Positions 16,901 through 26,242 of a DNA stretch of 46,160 bases are shown here, piece by piece; positions within the stretch are counted from its first letter, which is position 1, and each line of letters opens with the position of its first letter. Position numbers and translations under genes: made by a program. The DNA comes from Desulfobacterales bacterium (GTDB lineage Bacteria > Desulfobacterota > Desulfobacteria > Desulfobacterales > SpSt-501): contig JALOOU010000070.1 of assembly GCA_025454255.1 (NCBI GenBank), positions 1-46,160 on the forward strand. The letters run 5' to 3'. Under the pieces are notes generated by a model. The model did no database searches and was not told the DNA's origin. It worked only from the letters and a program-made list of their open reading frames with translations.

Positions 16901-17583
16901 GACACGGATCTCCGGAAGCGTTTGCGGATGCGCACCAGGCCGCGGACGGCCGGAAGGGCTCTGAGCAGGGCCTCCCGCCGGACAAAGAACGTTCCGACCC
17001 AGGCGGCCTCGCGCGCCCCCACCGCATGGCATCGCCGGCGGCGGATAATGGAGTAGAGCCTGTAGTCGTCGAGCGCCCGGGCGTGGAATCGGCCGGGTTT
17101 GACGGCTTTTAAAAAAACCCCGGGAGACGAGGGGTCGACCTCGAGTCGCTCGATGGCGAAATCGGAAAAAAGCGCCCGCAGGTCATGCGGTTCGAAGCGC
17201 CAGTAATCGGCGGGGTAGCCGTGGTACGGAAACCCCTTGGAGCGTGTGGTGATCAGCAGGACACCGCCGGATCGGAGCACCGCCTTGAGGTTTGACAGCG
17301 CGCTGCGCCAGTCGCGCACATGCTCGAGCAGTTCGGTGCATAGGACCAAATCGAATGAGCCCGCGCCGTAGCGACCGACCAGATTCTCCACATGGCAGAC
17401 TTCGTCCACCCCCGGCCCGTGGTCGATATCCACCCCCAGGTAACTCCGGGGGGCATGGGCCTGGACCATGGACTTGACGGAGCCATTCACAATTTTCGAC
17501 CCGACCTCCAAGACGGATCGACCGCGGATCTCCTCGGGAGCCAGCACCCGAGAAACGAAGCAGAGGCATTCGGCATTACACAC
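16897..17583 (-). CDS. SAM-dependent methyltransferase (Methyltransf_11-like)
   Basis: A 228-aa protein. The GTG start at 17583 gives VCNAECLCFVSRVL, the N-terminus expected of this subgroup (CN near the start, then a Cys). SVLEVGSKIVNGSVK is motif I. GVDIDHGPGVDEV and LCTELLEHVRDWRSAL follow, then GGVLLITTRSKGFPYHGYP, a block I know from methyltransferases of polysaccharide clusters. It overlaps the GT4 stop upstream by 8 bases and the next methyltransferase by 4 bases. Probable sugar methyltransferase; position and sugar unknown. Confidence 0.85.
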   Translation of the reverse strand: MCNAECLCFVSRVLAPEEIRGRSVLEVGSKIVNGSVKSMVQAHAPRSYLGVDIDHGPGVDEVCHVENLVGRYGAGSFDLVLCTELLEHVRDWRSALSNLKAVLRSGGVLLITTRSKGFPYHGYPADYWRFEPHDLRALFSDFAIERLEVDPSSPGVFLKAVKPGRFHARALDDYRLYSIIRRRRCHAVGAREAAWVGTFFVRREALLRALPAVRGLVRIRKRFRRSVS

Positions 17584-18883
17584 TTTCTGTGTTCCTTCTG
17601 GCGCTGACCGGGGTGCGGTGCGCCGGACCCTGACGCGAGGCCCGCCTCCGATCCGGCAGCGTGAGGCGCAACCCCATGGAGGCCCTTTCCTGCAGCTCCT
17701 GATAGAGTCGACCGGTCCGAGCAACGTTGTCCTGGATGTCGAAGCAGCAGACAGCCCGAGCCCGCCCCGCGCGGCCCATGCGCCGACGGAGCTCCGGGTC
17801 GCCGGCAAGCAGCTTCAGCTTATCGCTCAAGGCGGATCTGCTGCCCGCGGGCACAAGAAAGCCGGTCTCATTATCCAGCACCGCCTCCCGGGCGCCGCCG
17901 ACGTCCGTGGCCGCCACCGGCAGACCCGCCGCCATGGCCTCGAGGGTCGACCGTGGAAACGCCTCATCGGCGATCGAGGGCAAGACAAAGATATCGGTGT
18001 GGGGCAGCAAGCGGTGCATGTCCGGCACGTGGCCGAGAAACCGGACCCGGTCCCCCAGGCCGAGCTCCGCCGCGCGTTGTCTGCATCGGCGTGCGTATGG
18101 GGGCTCTCCGACTCTGCCGGCAAGAAGGAGTTTGAAATTGGGATGGTTGGCTTTCAGTGCGGCACATGCTTCGATGAGCGTCAACTGACCCTTGGAAGCT
18201 TCGACCCGGCCTGCCGTCGCGATGACCAGATCGTTTCGTTCGACCCCGAATTCAGTCCCATCTGCACCGACGGCACGCGAGGGGCGAAAACGGAGGACGT
18301 CGACGCCGTTGTGGATCGTAACGCACTTGCCTGCCGCCCCCCGGAACCGGAAACGGGATTTCAAGGCGTCTGCTACCAGAATCAGCCGGGTGCACGCGAA
18401 ATAGAGCAGTGCATCATACGGATCTTTCCGCGACGTGCGCACATGCCAGACGACCGGCTTTCCCTGGAGCCTGCCCGTTATGGCGGCGTAAAGGGTGTTG
18501 CGCGGGCCATCGCTGTGAAGAATGGCGATTCGCTCCATCGCGACCAGGCGGCGGAGCCTCGAGATGGCTCGCAGGACCTCGCCCGAAACGGCCAGCGAAA
18601 TCCTGGGCAGCGGCAGGATCTCGACCGCGACCTGGATTTCCCGGAGACACCTGGACAGGCTGCCCTCCTGGGGAACGACAACCACAGCGCGGAAACGAAA
18701 CGGGTCCAGCCGTGAAACCAGTTGCCGGAGGCTCTCCTGCCCGCCGTGACCGACCTCCGCGAGGCTGGAAAAAAAGAGAATGGCGCTGGGTTCGGCGGCC
18801 CGACCGCGCCTGCCGCGCGCCGAGGCGCACAGACCGGCGGTGGCTCGATCACCGAGGGGGCGGCGGCTTGCAGACCGAATCAT
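17576..18883 (-). CDS. Glycosyltransferase, GT4 family
   Basis: A 435-aa GT-B enzyme. The ATG at 18883 is preferred (GAGG 6 bases upstream) and overlaps the upstream GT4 gene by 35 bases; a TTG at 18904 is also in frame. FSSLAEVGHGGQESL is the N-terminal glycine-rich loop, IHNGVDVLRF the domain linker, and TAGRVEASKGQ with ADEAFPRSTLEAMAAGLPV the donor-binding region. The acidic residue that usually precedes GFG in GT4 is here in the form DEAFPRS, a common variant. Two adjacent GT4 genes (this and the next) suggest successive sugar additions. Confidence 0.9.
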   Translation of the reverse strand: MIRSASRRPLGDRATAGLCASARGRRGRAAEPSAILFFSSLAEVGHGGQESLRQLVSRLDPFRFRAVVVVPQEGSLSRCLREIQVAVEILPLPRISLAVSGEVLRAISRLRRLVAMERIAILHSDGPRNTLYAAITGRLQGKPVVWHVRTSRKDPYDALLYFACTRLILVADALKSRFRFRGAAGKCVTIHNGVDVLRFRPSRAVGADGTEFGVERNDLVIATAGRVEASKGQLTLIEACAALKANHPNFKLLLAGRVGEPPYARRCRQRAAELGLGDRVRFLGHVPDMHRLLPHTDIFVLPSIADEAFPRSTLEAMAAGLPVAATDVGGAREAVLDNETGFLVPAGSRSALSDKLKLLAGDPELRRRMGRAGRARAVCCFDIQDNVARTGRLYQELQERASMGLRLTLPDRRRASRQGPAHRTPVSARRNTESV

Positions 18884-19997
18884 AGAGGGCCTCGATTTGC
18901 GCAATCATCTTGTCCTGGCAAAACAGGCGGGAGACACGGGCTTGCCCGCCGGCGCCCATCCTCCGCCCCTCCGCCGGATTTTGCGCCAAACGCAGAATCG
19001 CCTCCGCCAGGGCCTGAGGTTGGGCTGGGGGCACCAAAATCCCTGTGCCGCCATCCAAAACGACCTCCGGCACGCCGCCGATGCGGGAGGCGATGACCGG
19101 CAGGCCGCAACGCATCGCTTCGAGCGCCGCCAGAGACAACCCCTCTCGGTGGATGGAAGGCAGCACGAAGATGTCGGCGCAGCGAAGCAGCGGGTCGATG
19201 CGCTCCACCACCCCGGCCAGGGTGACGCGAGCGGCGAGCCGGCGCCGCTGGATCTCGCACCCCAGCGATGCCCTTTCCGGACCATCGCCGGCGATCACAA
19301 CCCCCAGCCGGGGCAGCTCACGTGAAAGCATCTCCACGGCTTCCAGCAGCACATGGTGGCCCTTGTTCCGCACCAGGCGCCCCACCGATACGACCACGGG
19401 GGTTGCGCCGGGAGCCGCAGCCGCCTCCGCCGGCGATTGCCTGGCCTCCTCCGCCGCGGCCGGCGGGACGCCATTGTAGACAACGCAGGTCTTGCGCAGA
19501 GGGATCCTCTCCTCCGTGACGACGAACTCCCGCACCGACTCGGAGATGCAGATGATTTTGCAGGTGACATGCGCGAGGCAGCGATCCACGATGCGTTCGC
19601 GCCGGTAGAAACCGAAGTGCGAGGTGTGAACATGGCAGAACACATGCGAGGTTCCTGCCAACGCCGCGGCCAATCTGCCGAAGGTGCCTGCGAAGTAGCC
19701 ATGGGTATGGACGATGCCGATTCGTGCGGAGCGCAACCGTGCGGCGAGCCGGATGATATTCAACGGGTTGTGGTAGGTACGCAGGTTCAAGACCCGCACA
19801 GGGGTGCCCGCCTGTGCGATCCAGGCCGCTACCGCACCGCCGCGGGCGAGGCACCAGACCTCCGGGGAGAAGCGGCGGCGGTCCAGACCGGCCGCGATGG
19901 CGGCGATCACCTTCTCGAGCCCGCCGACGTTCAGGTCCTCGACCACGTGCGCCACCCGCACGGAAAAACCAGTCTGCGGCGGCACCCCTCGCCTCAT
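18849..19997 (-). CDS. Glycosyltransferase, GT4 family
   Basis: A 382-aa GT-B enzyme. VRVAHVVEDLNVGGLEKVIA is the standard GT4 N-terminal motif with the GG(L/A)E loop. HTHGYFAGTFGRLAAALAG, VYNGVPP, VVSVGRLVRNKGH and REGLSLAALEAMRCGLPVIA follow in the expected order. The ATG at 19997 overlaps the CgeB-like gene by 4 bases. It builds the same glycan as its neighbours on the cytoplasmic side. Donor and linkage unknown. Confidence 0.92.
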   Translation of the reverse strand: MRRGVPPQTGFSVRVAHVVEDLNVGGLEKVIAAIAAGLDRRRFSPEVWCLARGGAVAAWIAQAGTPVRVLNLRTYHNPLNIIRLAARLRSARIGIVHTHGYFAGTFGRLAAALAGTSHVFCHVHTSHFGFYRRERIVDRCLAHVTCKIICISESVREFVVTEERIPLRKTCVVYNGVPPAAAEEARQSPAEAAAAPGATPVVVSVGRLVRNKGHHVLLEAVEMLSRELPRLGVVIAGDGPERASLGCEIQRRRLAARVTLAGVVERIDPLLRCADIFVLPSIHREGLSLAALEAMRCGLPVIASRIGGVPEVVLDGGTGILVPPAQPQALAEAILRLAQNPAEGRRMGAGGQARVSRLFCQDKMIAQIEALYDSVCKPPPPR

Positions 19998-21067
19998 CCA
20001 TTGCCCCCGTTCGCGAACGCGCGGGATTTGCCGCAGGCCGCCGCCGATCGATGGACTACCGGGGCTCTATCGACCGCTTCCAGCAGTGCGGCGATACGCC
20101 GCACATAGGTATGATCCTGCAGCACCGCATGCCGGCCGGCAGCGGCGATGGGTCGGCGAGCGTCGTCGTCGGAAAGAAAATAGGCGACCTTGCTCCGCAA
20201 ATCCTGCGTGCCCCTGAACACGACCAGGTGTTTTGCGTCCTCGAACAGCGACAGCACGTCTCTTTGCGAATCGGCGATCACAAACGCTCCGCAGCCTAAC
20301 GCTTCAAAAACCCTGGGGCTGGCTTGATAGACCGGACCGCAACCGGCTGAACCATCTATGTGCAGTGCCAGCACCACCTTGCTGCAGCCGTAAATCTTGA
20401 CCCATGCGTCGGGAGGGGTGTGCGCTCCCCGCAGGGAAGCGCGGAGCGGCGAATCGAGCGGCAGCTGCTCCCAGCCCGGGCCCCAGATAGCGAGCTCGAC
20501 CCCTGGAAGCGAACTCAACAGCTCCGCGCGCCAGGGATAATAGGAGCCGACAAAAACCACTTCGGCTCCGTAGCGGGCGCGGTCCTCCATGGAAACGGCG
20601 ACCGGACGGTGGAGCTCCGGATCGCAGGCCATCGGCAGCCAACGGGAACGGATGCCCCGTCGGCGAAAGATGTCCACATATTCCGATCCCTGGCAGAATA
20701 CGTGGTGGAAGAGCGCCGCGGTCGTCTGCATCCGATCGTCGGAGCGCGGATGATCGGTCGTCCAGAGCACCAGATGGAATCCGTGCCCTCTCAGCCGGTT
20801 CAACGCTCCCCGCATGATACGATGGCCACCGGTGACAAGGATGAGATCGGGCCTGGTGCGCAGAGCCAACCGCACCAGCCTGCGGTTGATCTCCGCCAAA
20901 CTGATCGCTTGAAGCAACGGCAGGCGCTCACGCAACCGCCCGGGCAGAATGTGATCGCGGTCGTTGAAGACGATCAGCTCATGCCCAAGCTGCCGGATCG
21001 CCCGCTCGATATACTCGGTCACGGTGAGGTAATGCGGGTTGTGGTAGCCGCTTAAAAGGATTCGCAT
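19994..21067 (-). CDS. CgeB-like glycosyltransferase (Glyco_trans_1_2)
   Basis: A 357-aa protein resembling spore maturation protein CgeB-like glycosyltransferases. The N-terminus MRILLSGYHNPHYLTVTEYI is followed by LVLWTTDHPRSDD. VVFVGSYYPWRAELL, QASPRVFEALGCGAFVIAD and a C-terminal HTYVRRIAALL are the typical blocks of the group. The start is an ATG, and a 59-base gap separates it from the methyltransferase gene upstream, one of the larger gaps in the operon. Known members transfer sugars to proteins or glycans. The substrate here is presumed to be the cluster's glycan. Confidence 0.85.
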   Translation of the reverse strand: MRILLSGYHNPHYLTVTEYIERAIRQLGHELIVFNDRDHILPGRLRERLPLLQAISLAEINRRLVRLALRTRPDLILVTGGHRIMRGALNRLRGHGFHLVLWTTDHPRSDDRMQTTAALFHHVFCQGSEYVDIFRRRGIRSRWLPMACDPELHRPVAVSMEDRARYGAEVVFVGSYYPWRAELLSSLPGVELAIWGPGWEQLPLDSPLRASLRGAHTPPDAWVKIYGCSKVVLALHIDGSAGCGPVYQASPRVFEALGCGAFVIADSQRDVLSLFEDAKHLVVFRGTQDLRSKVAYFLSDDDARRPIAAAGRHAVLQDHTYVRRIAALLEAVDRAPVVHRSAAACGKSRAFANGGNG

Positions 21068-21126
21068 GGAGCGGTCGGCAGAAGGGGACTGTGGAGGGCT
21101 GGTCGTTGTGAGACCTTTATCGAGCC

Positions 21127-21768
21127 CTATTTGGTCGCGAGCATGAACAGCGTGAGGTTTTTGGTGGTCGAGAGCGACTGGAACAGCCTGGCGCAGATCT
21201 TCAGTAAAAAATTATTCCCGCCCCAATCTCCGATGGTTCTCAACCGGATCTGTCGAAAGCCGACTTCACGGGCCAGCAGCGCGAGCGTCTTGGCGCAGAA
21301 ATAGCGGATATGGCCTTCCTGGCCGGCGCGGTAGTCCACAAAGAAAAGCTGATTGCCGGTCAGCCATTCAACGACATTCCTCCAATAGTGGAGGTTGGGT
21401 GTTGATAGCACCAGCCGGCCGTCGGGTCTCAGCACCCGCAGACACTCCTGCAGGAACGCCCGGGTGTCCGGAAGATGTTCGATGAGCTCGGATGTGTGCA
21501 CCACATCAAAACTGACATCGGGAAAGGGCAGCCCGGTCGACACGTCATGACTCAGATAACGGGCCGAGCCTATATGCGCCGGGGGATCCTGAAGCCTATC
21601 TACCCCGAACCTGTCCACCTGATCGCCGACCAAAGAGAGCAGCACCCCGTCGCCGCAGCCCACATCCAGCATGTTGCGGGGCGCCACTTCACAGACGAGC
21701 TGGCGGCTAAACAGCAATCGTTGAGCCACATACCGACTCTTGCCGCCGAGAGGCGGCGGCAAGCTCAT
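21127..21768 (-). CDS. SAM-dependent methyltransferase (Methyltransf_11-like)
   Basis: A 213-aa protein. The ATG at 21768 overlaps the FkbM gene stop by 4 bases; a GTG at 21786 is in frame but not needed. MLDVGCGDGVLLSLVG is motif I. FDVVHTSELIEHLPDTRAFL and CLRVLRPDGRLVLSTPN are the typical class I blocks. The rest is short and lacks a recognisable acceptor domain. Likely modifies a sugar residue or lipid carrier intermediate of the cluster. Confidence 0.87.
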   Translation of the reverse strand: MSLPPPLGGKSRYVAQRLLFSRQLVCEVAPRNMLDVGCGDGVLLSLVGDQVDRFGVDRLQDPPAHIGSARYLSHDVSTGLPFPDVSFDVVHTSELIEHLPDTRAFLQECLRVLRPDGRLVLSTPNLHYWRNVVEWLTGNQLFFVDYRAGQEGHIRYFCAKTLALLAREVGFRQIRLRTIGDWGGNNFLLKICARLFQSLSTTKNLTLFMLATK

Positions 21769-22751
21769 CTTCGCAGTCGCTCGCACGGCGCTATCAGCAG
21801 GTCGCAGCGGTGACGCAACCGGTCGTCACCCCGCACGGCCTCCTCGTCGAGGCGCTCCGCCAGTTCGAAAAATGCGTACCGGTGCGGGATCAACTGCCGG
21901 ATTTCCCTCAGCGAGTATTCGCTCGGGTTGAACTCCATCACCAAAACCGGTCTCTGCTTCTCTAAAGTGTCCACCCCTCCTTTGAGCACCTCAAGCTCGT
22001 GGCCTTCGACATCGATCTTGATCAGCGACACCGGCAGCGGCTCCTCCCTCAGGCACTCATCGAGTGTGTCGATGGGGACGATGACATTCCCCTGAGACGT
22101 CACGCGCCCTTTCCCGATATTGAAATCCGAGGGGTTGGCATCGAACACCACCTCACCGCTTGCGTTTCCCAGCGCTTCCGGGTGAAGCTCAACGTTGGCG
22201 ACGCCGTTCAGTTTCAGATTCTCCGCCAGCCTGGCGCAGATCGAAGGCACCGGTTCGAATGCGTGGACCTTCCCGCCTTTGCCGACACATGCCGCCAGCA
22301 CCAGTGCGTGGATCCCCAGGTTGGCGCCGACATCCACCGCCACCGTGCCGGGCGCCGCAAAGCGCCGATAGATTTCGAACATGGCCAGGTTGTCGGAAAA
22401 CCCCAGCAGATAGACGAGTGCCGAGTTGATGTTCGTGGCGGAGCACCAGGCTTTCAGTCCGGCAAAACCGATGGGCGCCGGCCCCAGCTCGGAGACCTTC
22501 AGCTGACCGGCACGGAACAGCGCCTCCTGCGCCGAGCAGATGGAGTCTTTGAGGTGGCTGCAGAGGCGCCGGCACAGGGGATGGGTCTTCCGGAGCCCAT
22601 ACCAGCTGCGACCGATCGCCTGTATGCAGCGGTGCGCTATTGCTCCGCGATGTCGGTAGGACCGCTGGACCAGCAGGGCGCAGGCCGTGCCGACCAGGGC
22701 TCCGATCGGGTGTTTGCGGCTGCGGCCCGAGGAGAGCCTTAAATCGATCAT
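21765..22751 (-). CDS. FkbM-family methyltransferase
   Basis: A 328-aa protein. The ATG at 22751 overlaps the flippase stop by 4 bases. About 100 N-terminal residues without a recognised domain precede the catalytic part. There VAVDVGANLGIHALVLAA is the SAM-binding motif, AFEPVPSICARLAENLKLN the second block and LIKIDVEGHELEVLKGG the FkbM signature. Family members O-methylate sugars or polyketides and are frequent in O-antigen and exopolysaccharide clusters. This one presumably methylates the surface glycan. Confidence 0.9.
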   Translation of the reverse strand: MIDLRLSSGRSRKHPIGALVGTACALLVQRSYRHRGAIAHRCIQAIGRSWYGLRKTHPLCRRLCSHLKDSICSAQEALFRAGQLKVSELGPAPIGFAGLKAWCSATNINSALVYLLGFSDNLAMFEIYRRFAAPGTVAVDVGANLGIHALVLAACVGKGGKVHAFEPVPSICARLAENLKLNGVANVELHPEALGNASGEVVFDANPSDFNIGKGRVTSQGNVIVPIDTLDECLREEPLPVSLIKIDVEGHELEVLKGGVDTLEKQRPVLVMEFNPSEYSLREIRQLIPHRYAFFELAERLDEEAVRGDDRLRHRCDLLIAPCERLRR

Positions 22752-24391
22752 CGGTTCAGCCCCGGCCCCCGTGCTCGCCGGAAATCGAAGCATCCGGCGA
22801 GCGCCTGCGCGATCCATCGGAGGTCCGGCCCGGAGACCATCCGAGTGGCCGCCAGACCAATCCCATACGCGGCCAAAAACACGGCTGCGGCTGCCGTCAG
22901 CGCCGCAGCGGCCGCCACGCGGGGCGCGAAGAGGTCCGCCAGCGCCGGCAGAGCCCTGCTGTGGAGCAGACTGCCGAAGGCTCCGGCCGCCATGGCGCAA
23001 CCAAGCGGTTTGAGGACGATGCTCCACAGCTTGGCGGCGACGCCGGCTCCGATGTGGTTGCCGAACCGATGAAGCCAAAGCGAATTCATCAGGATCATCG
23101 CCGCCGCCGTCCCGACCAGTGCTCCCGGGAACCCGAAACAGAGGATCAGCGCGATGCTCAGCCCGGCGTTGAGCACGGTGGAGAAGGCGCCGGCCTGCAG
23201 TTCGAATTGCAGGGCGCCGGTCCCGCGGCCGACCGAGGAGATGGCGCCGGCGGCCACGTCGAAATAAAAGGCCATCGCCAAAATCCGCAGCGACAAAGCG
23301 GCATAGGCATGGGCATTCTCCTGAAGCCAAAGTTCTATGACGGCAGGCGACAACCAGGCGAAAAACACGGAAACGGGCGCCGCGAGGAGGACCATGTAGC
23401 GCGTTCCCTCGAGACAAAGCGCTTGAAGACGCTGCCGATCGTTTTGCACATGCAGCTCGGTCGAAGCGGGAATGAGCGGCGCCAGCAGAACCGAGGGGAT
23501 GTATCGGACGAACCCGGATAGTTTTTGGCCTATCTCATAAAAGGCGACAAACTCGATGCGCAGGAAGTGTCCGATGAGCAGCTTGTCGAGCTGGGAATTG
23601 ACCAAACCGGCGACGGAAAGAAATTGCAATTTCATCCCATAAGCAAAAAACCGTTTGCGCAGCTCGCCGTCAGCCCGGCCGAAACCGGAGCGGATCTCAG
23701 GGCTCGTGATCAACAGATAGCCGATTTGCACGGCAAACATGCCGCTGCGCAGAAAAAACAGCATCCGGACCAATCCGCTCAGCCCCGCCCCCTGGTTGAG
23801 GAGGTAAACGGTGCCGCCGGCGTAGATCACCAGATAGGCTATATCGAAATAATTGACGATGTGTATCCGCTGCTGGCCGATCATCGTGCTGCGAAAGACA
23901 TTGGCCAGCTGGCTGACGGCAAAGTTATAGATGACCCATCGCAAGATAAAAACCGCTTCGGCGCGGTCCGCGGCGTCGATCTGAAAGAGGCTGATGATCT
24001 CCCCACTGAAGTTGACGGCCATGAACAGCGGTGGAATGAAAACGAGGTTGAACAAGAGGGAGATCGTAACGGTTTGACCGATTCCTTTAGGCTCACCGGC
24101 CGCGTGATAGTGCGCCACATGCCTGATGGTGGCCGCGCCGTTGCCGAAATCGAACAGGCTGAAGTAGTCGACGACGGCGAAAAGGGTCACCCAAATCCCG
24201 TAGTGAGCGATGCCGACCTTCGAGATGATGAAGGGAATCAGGCAGATGCTGACCGGCAGATAAAGCAGCCGGGCCACCAGTGTCCAGGCGGTGTTGCGCA
24301 CGATCCTGGAAGAAAGCGACGATGCCTGGAGACCGGGGCTTGTCCGCTCCGACTCCGCTCGGATGGGAGCCGCTTCAATGGTGCCGGTCAT
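22748..24391 (-). CDS. Wzx-type polysaccharide flippase (MOP superfamily)
   Basis: A 547-aa integral membrane protein with about 12-14 predicted hydrophobic segments. NTAWTLVARLLYLPVSICLI and GIAHYGIWVTLFAVVDYFSL near the N-terminus match the polysaccharide-biosynthesis branch of the MOP exporters. It would flip undecaprenyl-linked oligosaccharide across the inner membrane. It lies 10 bases after the GT39-like gene at the start of the operon. No Wzy polymerase, Wza/Wzc export proteins or priming transferase are present in this window, so the pathway is completed by genes elsewhere. Base composition is lower in GC than the later genes. Confidence 0.9.
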   Translation of the reverse strand: MTGTIEAAPIRAESERTSPGLQASSLSSRIVRNTAWTLVARLLYLPVSICLIPFIISKVGIAHYGIWVTLFAVVDYFSLFDFGNGAATIRHVAHYHAAGEPKGIGQTVTISLLFNLVFIPPLFMAVNFSGEIISLFQIDAADRAEAVFILRWVIYNFAVSQLANVFRSTMIGQQRIHIVNYFDIAYLVIYAGGTVYLLNQGAGLSGLVRMLFFLRSGMFAVQIGYLLITSPEIRSGFGRADGELRKRFFAYGMKLQFLSVAGLVNSQLDKLLIGHFLRIEFVAFYEIGQKLSGFVRYIPSVLLAPLIPASTELHVQNDRQRLQALCLEGTRYMVLLAAPVSVFFAWLSPAVIELWLQENAHAYAALSLRILAMAFYFDVAAGAISSVGRGTGALQFELQAGAFSTVLNAGLSIALILCFGFPGALVGTAAAMILMNSLWLHRFGNHIGAGVAAKLWSIVLKPLGCAMAAGAFGSLLHSRALPALADLFAPRVAAAAALTAAAAVFLAAYGIGLAATRMVSGPDLRWIAQALAGCFDFRRARGPGLNR

Positions 24392-24401
24392 GCTACCTCA
24401 A

Positions 24402-26090
24402 TCAACGCTTCGTCGTTCGGAGCCGTCCGCAAGGATGCTCCGGAGCAGCTGAAGCAAACGGGAACACCTCCGGCTCCCAGCCAAGGGATCCGCCGGGCAG
24501 ACGGAGGTGTTCAGGAGCCACACGCCGGGAGGGGTCGTGATAAACGACAAATCGGCCGACAGCCGTTTTACGGAAGCTCACGCCGATCGCTGCAAAGCGG
24601 TCCTCGATGACGCTTGCCGCCTCCCGGAAACGCCCGGTATCGATGATGACGACCGGTCGCTCGGCGCTGCGCACGGCGCGGGTGTATTCCGGCCAGCGGT
24701 CGTAGAAGCTCGGGTGATACAGTGTTGGCGAGATGATCAGCTCTTCTCGAGAGCGCAAAATCAGGTTGTAGGCGGTATCCAAATCCGAGAACCCCCGGTC
24801 CATTCCTTCAGATTCCAAAAAGGCCTTGAGCTGGGGCAGTTCCGATGCTTGCCGAGAATTCGACTGCTGCAGGGCGTCTGCCGTGTTGAACAGCACCAGC
24901 AAGGCGAGTGCCGCTGTCAGCACGCGCCGGGGCGTGTGACCGATTTTGAGGAAAACGTCACCCGTCAGGGGTGCGGCCACGATGTAGAGGGGTAGCATGT
25001 AGCGGGATTGCGGCTGACCCACGAAAATCGAATAAAAGGCGGCAAAGCATATGATATAGATACGAAAGATCGCCGCCGGGGAAAGATTCCTCGAAAAGAT
25101 ATGCGGATCCGTTTTGAAGGAAAGCAATAAAACCAGGCCAAAGAAGGCGAGGTTCGCCCCGCCTAAAAGCTCTGCCAGCGACTGCGGAATGGTTCCCAGA
25201 GATGTTGGAATGCTGCTCAACCGCCATACGACCCGCTGGCCTAACACGCCAAAGAAGTCCGGGTTGGTCAGTACCTGGCGATCGAGATCAAGCATTCTTG
25301 CCCCGAACCTAAACAACGTGGCGCAGGGGTTTTCGATGTTGTAATAAACAGCCGGTAGAAAGCCGACTGCAAATCCAACAGCGAAAAGCAGGATCGACGA
25401 CGCGTAGAACATCTCACGATCGTCGGTCAAGAACACCACGAGCAGCGTTAGAACCGCCGGTAAAACCCCAGGGCTCAGCCAGAGCCCGAATCCGCAGGCA
25501 ACGCCCGCGAGCGCCAGATGATGCAGAGGTCGTCGCCTCCGTTGATCCGCCCACTTTACGGCGATCAGCAGCAGCAAAGAGCCGCACACAAGATTTTCGG
25601 CGTGGATGCCTCCGGAAAACTGCGAATACGTCAGCACGGTGGCCGGCGGTACCAGCACCATGCACCAGATCAGGATGCGAGTTTTAAATGCGATGCCTCT
25701 GAGAAGGGCCCAGGTCAATGCCACCCACAGTACTGCCAACAGCAGGCCGGATAACATGAAAACGTGCGGAGAGACCCAGAGCAGACCGAACATCAGTGCG
25801 CCGATGTAGCTGACCAGCGTTCCGGAGTAGTGGGCTCCCCATAGAAAAATAGGAAATTCCAGGCCGTTGTGAATCCGTAAAGCCATTAGGCCGAAGGCGG
25901 CGCCGTCGGCATCGAGGCTGCCCGGCGGAAGAATCCAGTGAACCCTTAACATGAAACCGGCCGTGAAAACGAAAGCTATAAGGATCCATTTCCAAGGCTG
26001 GATTTTCGTCGTTGCGGCAAACACCTTTCGAACTTGAATTACCTCGGATGCAACGAATGTCCGGGCCTTATTGGAAAATATAAAGATCAC
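24402..26090 (-). CDS. Membrane glycosyltransferase, GT39/PMT_2-like
   Basis: A 562-aa protein with about 10-12 hydrophobic segments, the first near residues 35-55. The first periplasmic loop, with LDADGAAFGLMALRI and then FLWGAHYSGTLVSYIGALMF, matches PMT_2-like proteins; the acidic pair there is the presumed catalytic site. Such enzymes use polyprenyl-phosphate sugars on the periplasmic side. The C-terminal 130 residues are soluble. The frame opens at a GTG (26090) without a good ribosome binding site; GTG codons further in (e.g. before FAATTKIQPWKW) are alternatives. It is the first gene of the operon and lower in GC (27 of 60 in 25021-25080). A Wzy-like polymerase role cannot be excluded. 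Confidence 0.8.
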   Translation of the reverse strand: MIFIFSNKARTFVASEVIQVRKVFAATTKIQPWKWILIAFVFTAGFMLRVHWILPPGSLDADGAAFGLMALRIHNGLEFPIFLWGAHYSGTLVSYIGALMFGLLWVSPHVFMLSGLLLAVLWVALTWALLRGIAFKTRILIWCMVLVPPATVLTYSQFSGGIHAENLVCGSLLLLIAVKWADQRRRRPLHHLALAGVACGFGLWLSPGVLPAVLTLLVVFLTDDREMFYASSILLFAVGFAVGFLPAVYYNIENPCATLFRFGARMLDLDRQVLTNPDFFGVLGQRVVWRLSSIPTSLGTIPQSLAELLGGANLAFFGLVLLLSFKTDPHIFSRNLSPAAIFRIYIICFAAFYSIFVGQPQSRYMLPLYIVAAPLTGDVFLKIGHTPRRVLTAALALLVLFNTADALQQSNSRQASELPQLKAFLESEGMDRGFSDLDTAYNLILRSREELIISPTLYHPSFYDRWPEYTRAVRSAERPVVIIDTGRFREAASVIEDRFAAIGVSFRKTAVGRFVVYHDPSRRVAPEHLRLPGGSLGWEPEVFPFASAAPEHPCGRLRTTKR

Positions 26091-26131
26091 TGCGACACCC
26101 GTATTTCGATGCTGGATGCATATAATGCTCC

Positions 26132-26155
26132 GCCCGGTCGATTACATCGACGGGC
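26132..26155. promoter_or_regulatory. Inverted repeat upstream of the glycan operon
   Basis: GCCCGGTCGAT and ATCGACGGGC face each other across TAC, with one unpaired base. It lies 42 bases upstream of the first glycan gene start. A TATAAT-like sequence sits beside it at 26121-26126. It could be an operator or an mRNA hairpin close to the start codon. The function is not shown. Confidence 0.4.
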
Positions 26156-26191
26156 CGGTTTCAGCCAATTGAATTTTAATTAAATTTGTAT

Positions 26192-26231
26192 AAAAAATGC
26201 GCGCCGCGGGGTGGCCCGCGTCGGTTTTTTT
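26192..26231. terminator. Bidirectional terminator-like hairpin
   Basis: CGCGGG at 26205-26210 pairs with CCCGCG at 26215-26220 across a 4-base loop. Seven T follow at 26225-26231 on the plus strand. On the minus strand the same stem is followed, after 7 bases, by six T (26192-26197). It lies in the presumed leader of the minus-strand operon, so it could act there as an attenuator. The stem is short, so confidence is moderate. Confidence 0.45.
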
Positions 26232-26242
26232 GCAAGTTGCAT

